Shown here piece by piece: positions 16,768-20,952 of a DNA stretch of 20,952 nucleotides. The DNA lies in contig CALARR010000460.1 in NCBI GenBank assembly GCA_937889015.1, positions 1 to 20,952 on the forward strand, read 5' to 3'. Each line of letters starts with the position of its first letter. Within the stretch, counting starts at the first letter, position 1. The stretch comes from an uncultured Planctomycetales bacterium (GTDB lineage: Bacteria > Planctomycetota > Planctomycetia > Pirellulales > Thermoguttaceae). The position numbers and the translations under genes are program-made. The notes below the pieces were generated by a model that was given only the letters and a program-made list of their open reading frames with translations, was not told the DNA's origin and made no database searches.

Positions 16768-17175
16768 ATGCGACACGTTCTCTCCTGCCTGGCTATGGCT
16801 GCCCTCTCTGCCCTGTTCACCACTCCCGTTAGCGCCGAGGATCGCATGCTCTCGCACTCCGTCTACTTCTCGTTGACCGATAACTCCGACGCCGCCAAGG
16901 ACGCCTTGATCGCGGCCTGCAAAAAGTACCTATCCGACCACCCTGGCACGGTCTGGTTCGCGGCCGGCAAGCTGGCCCCGGAGTTCGCGCGCGAAGTCAA
17001 CGATCGCGACTTTGACGTGGCCCTGCTGCTGGTCTTCAAGGACAAGGCGGCCCACGACCGCTATCAATCGGCCGACAAGCACCAGCAGTTCATTGCCCAG
17101 TGCAAAGGCAACTGGAAGAAGGTTCGGGTCTTCGACGCCTATGTCGAAGCAGCACCGGCGCCCGCCTGCAAGTAG
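16768..17175 (+). CDS. Exported Dabb (stress-responsive A/B barrel) domain protein
   Basis: 135 residues from ATG 16768, supported by GAAGGA at 16753-16758; in-frame upstream sequence back to 16531 has no coding character. A signal peptide (MRHVLSCLAMAALSALFTTP then VSAED) is followed by one Dabb domain: MLSHSVYFSLTDNSDAAKDA, LSDHPGTVWFAAGKLAP, VNDRDFDVALLLVFKDKAAH and YQSADKHQQFIAQC. This dimeric ferredoxin-like fold usually opens with a His that binds ligand (H in SHSVYF). Members vary widely in function, from plant stress proteins to polyketide cyclases, so only the fold is called. Exported single-domain versions are common in planctomycetes. The stop is five bases from the stop of the convergent beta-propeller gene. 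Confidence 0.88.
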   Translation: MRHVLSCLAMAALSALFTTPVSAEDRMLSHSVYFSLTDNSDAAKDALIAACKKYLSDHPGTVWFAAGKLAPEFAREVNDRDFDVALLLVFKDKAAHDRYQSADKHQQFIAQCKGNWKKVRVFDAYVEAAPAPACK

Positions 17176-17180
17176 GCGAT

Positions 17181-18047
17181 TCAGGGGTCCAGCAGCAGGA
17201 CATTGGTCACGCGCTGGGCGGCCTGATGGTCTTCCCAACTCCAGACCAGGCGGTTGGTGCGGTCGAACTCCACGAGGTGCGGCCCCTGCCCTTCCTTGCC
17301 GTGCCCCAGCCAGTTGGCCGCAACCAGATTGCCGTTGGCCGCCAGGTCGAAGCCGGAGAACCACAACAGCCGTGCGTCGGGATGCGCTGCCTGCGTGCCG
17401 CGGCTCGTCACGACCTGCCCCTGGCGATCCAACTCGATCACGCTCACCGCCCCGCCTGTGGAGACCAGCGTGTTGCCGCTTGGCAATCGCACGGCCTTGT
17501 AGCCCTTGCCCGGCAACGGGGCCTGCCAGGTGACCCGGCCGTCGGCATCGACCTGCACCACGCGGTCGGGCTTGGTGACAGTCAACAGCCAGCCGTCCTG
17601 CTCGACCGGCCGCACCAATCGCACGTCCTTCAATCCCCCGAGCACCTGCTGTCCAAGCTCTTGCCCTGCCGGCCCAAGCCGATAGAGCACGATCCCCTCG
17701 CCGCGGTTGGCCGCCAGGATCGTCGTGTCTCCGATACGCTGTGCGCTGTTGACCTGGGTGTATCGCGACACGGCCCAATCCAACTTTCGGCCATCGCTCA
17801 GGCCATACTCGGCGGCCCCATTGCCGTGACTCACCAGCACTCGGCCGCCATCCAGGAGCTGCAGATCGCGCGAGCCCGAAGGGATACTCACCGACCAGCC
17901 CTTGGCCGGCTCGCGCTGATCGACGCACAGCAGGCGGTCGCGCCCGTTGTCGATGCATACAAAGCGGTGCTGGATCTGCCCCACCGCGGGCCGAACCAGA
18001 ACCAACAGCAACAGCAACCAGGCGCCTCCACGACACAGGCTCTTCAT
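17181..18047 (-). CDS. Exported beta-propeller protein (PQQ/WD-like repeats)
   Basis: 288 residues from ATG 18047, chosen over ATG 18065 because AGGAG at 18056-18060 precedes it at the right distance. The N-terminus MKSLCRGGAWLLLLLVLVRP with VGQ is a signal peptide. The rest is built of repeated blades of about 40-45 residues, each with a turn of the kind DNGRDRLLCVDQ, LPSGNTLVSTGGAVSVIELD, DLAANGNLVAANWLG and FDRTNRLVWSWEDH. This resembles the PQQ-like/arylsulfotransferase-type propellers seen in planctomycetes, sometimes described as outer-surface or sugar-related proteins. No catalytic residues are evident, so a binding role is the more likely reading. It is convergent with the Dabb gene and divergent from the alpha/alpha-barrel gene. 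Confidence 0.85.
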   Translation of the reverse strand: MKSLCRGGAWLLLLLVLVRPAVGQIQHRFVCIDNGRDRLLCVDQREPAKGWSVSIPSGSRDLQLLDGGRVLVSHGNGAAEYGLSDGRKLDWAVSRYTQVNSAQRIGDTTILAANRGEGIVLYRLGPAGQELGQQVLGGLKDVRLVRPVEQDGWLLTVTKPDRVVQVDADGRVTWQAPLPGKGYKAVRLPSGNTLVSTGGAVSVIELDRQGQVVTSRGTQAAHPDARLLWFSGFDLAANGNLVAANWLGHGKEGQGPHLVEFDRTNRLVWSWEDHQAAQRVTNVLLLDP

Positions 18048-18238
18048 CCCATCGGCTCCTGACACATATCTGACACGAAGACAATCGGTGCAGGCCCGCG
18101 CTATGGACGCCGCAAGCTACGGCCACGGAATAGACACCAGCCGTGGGGGCCGCCCATAGCATAGACGGCTGCGCACTGCTCCGGCAAGTCCGCCCTGTTT
18201 GGGGCAGGAACGAAAGGCCCCCAAGACCACTGAAATGC

Positions 18239-18267
18239 TTGTTTGGTGCCACGCGCGGTGGTATTGT
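18239..18267 (+). promoter_or_regulatory. Probable promoter of the alpha/alpha-barrel gene
   Basis: TTGTTT (18239-18244) and TATTGT (18262-18267) are separated by exactly 17 bases. Transcription would begin near 18274, about 55 bases before ATG 18329. The spacer holds the small inverted repeat CCACGCGCGGTGG, a possible operator. Confidence 0.4.
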
Positions 18268-18328
18268 CAGAGGCATCGCCGGCTGCGTGAATCCCCTCCA
18301 CTTCAAGCCTGCAACAACGCGCAAGACC

Positions 18329-19846
18329 ATGCCCGACCAAAGGCCTTCCGTCGCCCTGCCCCTCCTCATCCTCGCCGTCACGGTCTCTTCCACCCCGGCA
18401 GAACCGACCTCCTCCAGGCCGGCCAAGCTCGACGCCCTCCGGGCCGTGACCGCCTATGCCGACTGCCTCCTGGAACACGGGCGCGACACGTATGGGACCG
18501 AACACAGCCCCTTGTTCGCCGAGGCCCTCGATCGGCACACGCTCAAGCTGCTGGAAGGCGAGGCCTTGCAGCGCGTGGCGGCGATTCCCTTTGACCAATG
18601 GGGCATCCGGCCGCACGATCGCATGCTGACGGCCGCCAACCCCATGCACTGCGAAAACCTGTATCAGGTGCTATACGCCTTGACCACCGTAACGGGCCAG
18701 AAGAAGTACGCCGTCGAGGCCGACCGCTCGCTGAAGTTCTTCTTCCAGCACTGCCAGAGTCCCGCCACCGGCCTCTTCTACTGGGGCGAGCATGCCGGCT
18801 GGGATCTGATCCAGGATCGGCCCATGGAGGGCCGTTCGGCCAACCTGCACGAATTCTACCGGCCTTGGGTCCTCTGGGACCGCTCATACCAACTGGCGCC
18901 CGCGGCCTGCCGCAAGTTCTTCCTGGGACTGTGGGAACACCAGATCGGCGATCAGACCACCGGCCAATTCTCGCGTCACGCCGCGATCGCCGCCCATGGC
19001 CCGCGCACCGACGCCCCCTACGCACGCCACGCCGGCACCTACATCGCCACCTGGGCCAAGGCCTACCAACTGACTCGCGAACCCATATTGCTCAAGGCCA
19101 TCGAGGTCGTGCTGGAGGGCCAGGAACGGAACCGCCGTGAGGATGGTCTGCTTGCCGGCGGTTCGCTCAAGAAAGGCAGTCGCCGGACCCATGATCTGGG
19201 ACTGGCCGTGTCGTTGGGAGAGGCTGCCCCCATGCTGCCGGAGCCCTTGGCCGCACGGCTCCGCGATGTGGCCCAGATCAACGACGGCGACCTGGCTGCG
19301 GCCAGAGTCTCGGTCAGTCCGGACGCCAACCTCTGGTCAGCGGGCTACGGGGCCAGCGGCGGCCAGATCGCCAGCGCCGCCTGCCTCCGCTTGCTCCGCT
19401 ACCGTCAGAACGGTCCACCTGCCTACAAGGACCTATCCCACAACCGCCCCAGCCAGGCTGGGCGGCCCAGCAGGACTGAGTTGCCGACAGGTCTTGGGAC
19501 CGGCCCTAAGACACTCGTCCTGGATACTGCGCGCCAGTACTTGACTGGCCCGATCAACTTCAGCTTTCCCGTGCATCCTGGCACCGTGGGCAACGTGATC
19601 CAGTTGCTCCTGGATGCTCACGAATTGACCGCGGAGAAGGCTTATCTTGCCCGAGCCGAGGCCTTAGCCGCCGAGGCGGTTCAGGTCTTCACCGGCGATG
19701 GCTGCCCCTTGCCGAAGGCCAGCCACCTGCACGACCACTACGAGGCGGTGACCGGCGCCGACACGCTGATGATGGCCCTGCTGAACCTCTGGGCCCGGCA
19801 GCAAACCCCGCCCCGAGACCTGGGCCTGCAATTCACCGATCGCTAG
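18329..19846 (+). CDS. Exported alpha/alpha-barrel protein (glycoside-hydrolase/epimerase-like) with in-frame repeat
   Basis: 505 residues from ATG 18329, where a signal peptide begins (MPDQRPSVALPLLILAVTVS then STPAEP); no ribosome site is seen, and the longer frame back to 18143 has no coding character. The pattern of repeated helix pairs (ENLYQVLYALTTVTGQKKYA, YIATWAKAYQLTREPILLKA, NVIQLLLDAHELTAEKAYLA) is that of (alpha/alpha)6 barrels such as GH88/GH105-like hydrolases, N-acylglucosamine epimerases or pectate-lyase-like proteins. Tryptophan-rich segments FYWGEHAGWDL and HEFYRPWVLWDRSY would line the sugar cleft. Residues 369-395 are the repeat-encoded peptide, splitting YKD from LVLDTARQYL between two helices of the barrel. 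The ORF continues intact, so the peptide may form a surface loop. Substrate unknown. Confidence 0.85.
   Translation: MPDQRPSVALPLLILAVTVSSTPAEPTSSRPAKLDALRAVTAYADCLLEHGRDTYGTEHSPLFAEALDRHTLKLLEGEALQRVAAIPFDQWGIRPHDRMLTAANPMHCENLYQVLYALTTVTGQKKYAVEADRSLKFFFQHCQSPATGLFYWGEHAGWDLIQDRPMEGRSANLHEFYRPWVLWDRSYQLAPAACRKFFLGLWEHQIGDQTTGQFSRHAAIAAHGPRTDAPYARHAGTYIATWAKAYQLTREPILLKAIEVVLEGQERNRREDGLLAGGSLKKGSRRTHDLGLAVSLGEAAPMLPEPLAARLRDVAQINDGDLAAARVSVSPDANLWSAGYGASGGQIASAACLRLLRYRQNGPPAYKDLSHNRPSQAGRPSRTELPTGLGTGPKTLVLDTARQYLTGPINFSFPVHPGTVGNVIQLLLDAHELTAEKAYLARAEALAAEAVQVFTGDGCPLPKASHLHDHYEAVTGADTLMMALLNLWARQQTPPRDLGLQFTDR
19427..19513 (+). repeat. Palindromic in-frame repeat inside the alpha/alpha-barrel gene
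   Basis: Starts AAGGACCTATCCCACAACC and ends GGGACCGGCCCTAAGACA. It encodes LSHNRPSQAGRPSRTELPTG then LGTGPKT, 27 codons. The host protein reads smoothly across it if the peptide is removed (AYKD joined to LVLDTARQYL). Confidence 0.9.
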
Positions 19847-19978
19847 CGGCGGATCGCACAGATGTGGATTGGACACCGCAACCCGCGGCGGCAAAATGCC
19901 TTACGGAGAACCCTCGAAGCCGGTGACTTGGCCGCCACCTGCGATGCCCAATCTCTACTACCGGCCAGACCGGCACGG

Positions 19979-19984
19979 TACAAT
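19979..19984 (+). promoter_or_regulatory. Possible -10 box of the toxin-antitoxin operon
   Basis: TACAAT lies 40 bases before the antitoxin start. No -35 box is found at 16-18 bases, so the call is weak. Confidence 0.25.
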
Positions 19985-20023
19985 TTGTAGATGACGATCG
20001 TTATCGTGGCGGAGGGTCCATCT

Positions 20024-20287
20024 ATGCCAATCCACTTGACCGAAGAACAGTGGGCCAGCGTTTTGCAGGGAGGCGAACTCCCAGTGCGTGTCAGCGATCC
20101 TGCGCACAGCACACACTATGTTCTGCTCCAGGCCGACATCTACGAACGATTCAAGTCTTTGTTCGAGGAGGATCCGGTCAGCGAACAGGAACGACGACTT
20201 CAGCTCGAGCAGTTTGGAAGACGCGCTGGTTGGGACGACCCGGAAATGGACGTCTATGACGACCTTGACCCCCGTCGCAAGCCATGA
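20024..20287 (+). CDS. Antitoxin of a MazF/PemK-type toxin-antitoxin pair
   Basis: 87 residues from ATG 20024, chosen because GGAGGG (20011-20016) sits seven bases upstream; an in-frame ATG at 19991 has no such site. The protein reads MPIHLTEEQWASVLQGGELP, then VRVSDPAHSTHYVLLQADIY and ends GWDDPEMDVYDDLDPRRKP. It resembles a group of short acidic proteins often found just before PemK-like toxins in planctomycetes and cyanobacteria. The N-terminal half could bind DNA or form a dimer and the acidic C-terminal half would cover the toxin; this split is an inference from other antitoxins. The stop overlaps the toxin start (ATGA at 20284-20287). Confidence 0.8.
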   Translation: MPIHLTEEQWASVLQGGELPVRVSDPAHSTHYVLLQADIYERFKSLFEEDPVSEQERRLQLEQFGRRAGWDDPEMDVYDDLDPRRKP

Positions 20288-20637
20288 GCATTTCCCGCGG
20301 CGATGTCGTTCTGGTCGACTATCCATTCAGTGATCGAACGGGCAGCAAAGTCCGTCCCGCCCTGGTGGTCCAGGCTGACGCGCTCAATCACCGTATCAGC
20401 GACACGATTCTGGCCGCCATCAGCCGCTCGACACACCGGGCTTCTGCTACACAGTTGTTTGTCGACATTTCCACACCGGAAGGTGGCCGAACCGGACTGC
20501 GACAGGACTCGATGATTCAGTGCGAAAACCTGCTGACGTATGACCAGGGGCTCATACTTACCAAGATTGGCGAGGTCTCGGCCCCGTTGTCACAGCAGGT
20601 CGACGCCTGCCTCAAAGCAGCTCTGGGGCTGGCATAG
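20284..20637 (+). CDS. MazF/PemK-family endoribonuclease toxin
   Basis: 117 residues, the usual length for the family. The first strands carry the signature MSISRGDVVLVDYPFSDRTG followed by SKVRPALVVQ, in which the loop and Arg of KVRP belong to the active site of MazF-like ribonucleases. Later strands read DTILAAISRSTHR and GLRQDSMIQCENLLTYDQG, with the Ser/Arg and D-S-x-I-x-C/x-x-L patterns typical of the fold. Such toxins cleave mRNA at short motifs and are kept silent by the partner encoded just upstream. Coupled translation through ATGA favours antitoxin excess. Both genes look intact. It is convergent with the partial gene at the right edge. Confidence 0.92.
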   Translation: MSISRGDVVLVDYPFSDRTGSKVRPALVVQADALNHRISDTILAAISRSTHRASATQLFVDISTPEGGRTGLRQDSMIQCENLLTYDQGLILTKIGEVSAPLSQQVDACLKAALGLA

Positions 20638-20667
20638 GCAGATGGTGTTCACCGGTTAACGTCTGCC
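20637..20667. terminator. Possible bidirectional hairpin between convergent genes
   Basis: GGCAGA (20637-20642) can pair with TCTGCC (20662-20667), and inside them GGTG-TT-CACC forms a second short stem. It sits in the 11-base gap between the toxin stop and the stop of the minus-strand gene. There is no T-run, so intrinsic termination is uncertain. Confidence 0.25.
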
Positions 20668-20952
20668 GCTTCTGCTCTTCGCCCCTGCAACCAGCGGACC
20701 GTGCGATAGACGCGAAACAGGGCCAGGATCCCGACCAAAACACCCAGAATGCCGTATTGATAGCCGGGAACTAACCATAGGAAGTCGAACCGATCCCATT
20801 TCGCTCGCGGCAGAACTCTGTGGAGTCTCACATAGCCGGCCGTGTTCAGCGCAGGAACATCGACCACGATGTCAAACTCGCGGCCCTCGGTCATCAGCCG
20901 TTGCATTTCTTCGGCCGCACAACGCAGCACGCTTTGATACGGGGTACCGTCT
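20649..20952 (-). CDS. C-terminal part of a membrane protein of unknown function
   Basis: The minus-strand frame ends with a TGA at 20651-20649 and is open to the right window edge (about 100 residues, DGTPYQSVLRCAAEEMQRLM at the left of the protein segment). A GTG at 20930 could be a start, but the upstream codons look equally coding, so I treat the gene as cut by the window. The segment FDIVVDVPALNTAGYVRLHR suggests a beta-rich domain, followed by one membrane helix (YQYGILGVLVGILALFRVYR) and a short basic cytoplasmic tail (TVRWLQGRRAEAADVNR). I do not recognise the family. Confidence 0.55.
   Translation of the reverse strand, partial: DGTPYQSVLRCAAEEMQRLMTEGREFDIVVDVPALNTAGYVRLHRVLPRAKWDRFDFLWLVPGYQYGILGVLVGILALFRVYRTVRWLQGRRAEAADVNR

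Noticed and set aside
13310..19513. CRISPR array or tandem repeat as explanation of the 84-87 bp copies
   Set aside because: The copies are kilobases apart, lie within different genes and differ by many substitutions, with no spacers and no cas genes.

Overview
The window reads as a piece of chromosome from a high-GC member of the Planctomycetota, probably of the Pirellulales type (an inference, since no rRNA is present). The clues are a zinc-ribbon/MotA-ExbB protein followed by two coiled-coil ExbD-like proteins, a DUF1080 (3-keto-disaccharide hydrolase) protein, a secreted sialidase-like protein, an FGE-sulfatase (SUMF1) domain lipoprotein, and many secreted proteins with weak or absent Shine-Dalgarno sites.

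Layout. Positions 1-2386 (minus strand) hold a secreted sialidase-like gene whose C-terminus is a truncated esterase domain. It overlaps by ATGA an HpcH/HpaI-type aldolase that runs off the left edge. A strong-looking sigma-70 promoter (2456-2483) drives the pair and lies next to a plus-strand gene remnant. Positions 2790-6415 (minus) are a three-gene energy-transducer-like operon (motA/exbB, exbD, exbD). Positions 6549-7151 (minus) encode a CsrA domain fused to a receiver-like domain with Glu at the phospho-acceptor position. Positions 7398-8453 (minus) encode an FGE-fold lipoprotein. Divergent from it, 8924-11951 (plus) encode a histidine kinase and an NtrC-class sigma-54 activator. From 12578 to 19846 there is a run of exported or envelope-type proteins: an alpha/beta hydrolase that appears to have lost its catalytic residues, a small CxxCH protein, a DUF1080 protein, a Dabb-domain protein, a beta-propeller protein (minus) and an alpha/alpha-barrel protein. 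Positions 20024-20637 are a type II toxin-antitoxin pair (MazF/PemK-like toxin), followed by a partial membrane protein on the minus strand at the right edge.

The most unusual signal is a dispersed repeat of about 84-87 bp with imperfect terminal inverted repeats. Five plus-strand copies (2710, 13310, 14583, 16112, 19427), one minus-strand copy (3893-3978) and an abutting partial minus-strand copy were found by eye. Three copies lie inside genes, always in the same frame and orientation, and add a 27-residue peptide of pattern LSQxxxSxxxRPxxTELPTGSGTGSKT to three unrelated proteins without breaking the reading frame. This behaviour resembles the Rickettsia palindromic elements, but the sequence is one I do not recognise. 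All copies are oriented with local transcription.

Gene functions are inferred from motifs seen in the translations. No database search was possible, so family assignments rest on recall.
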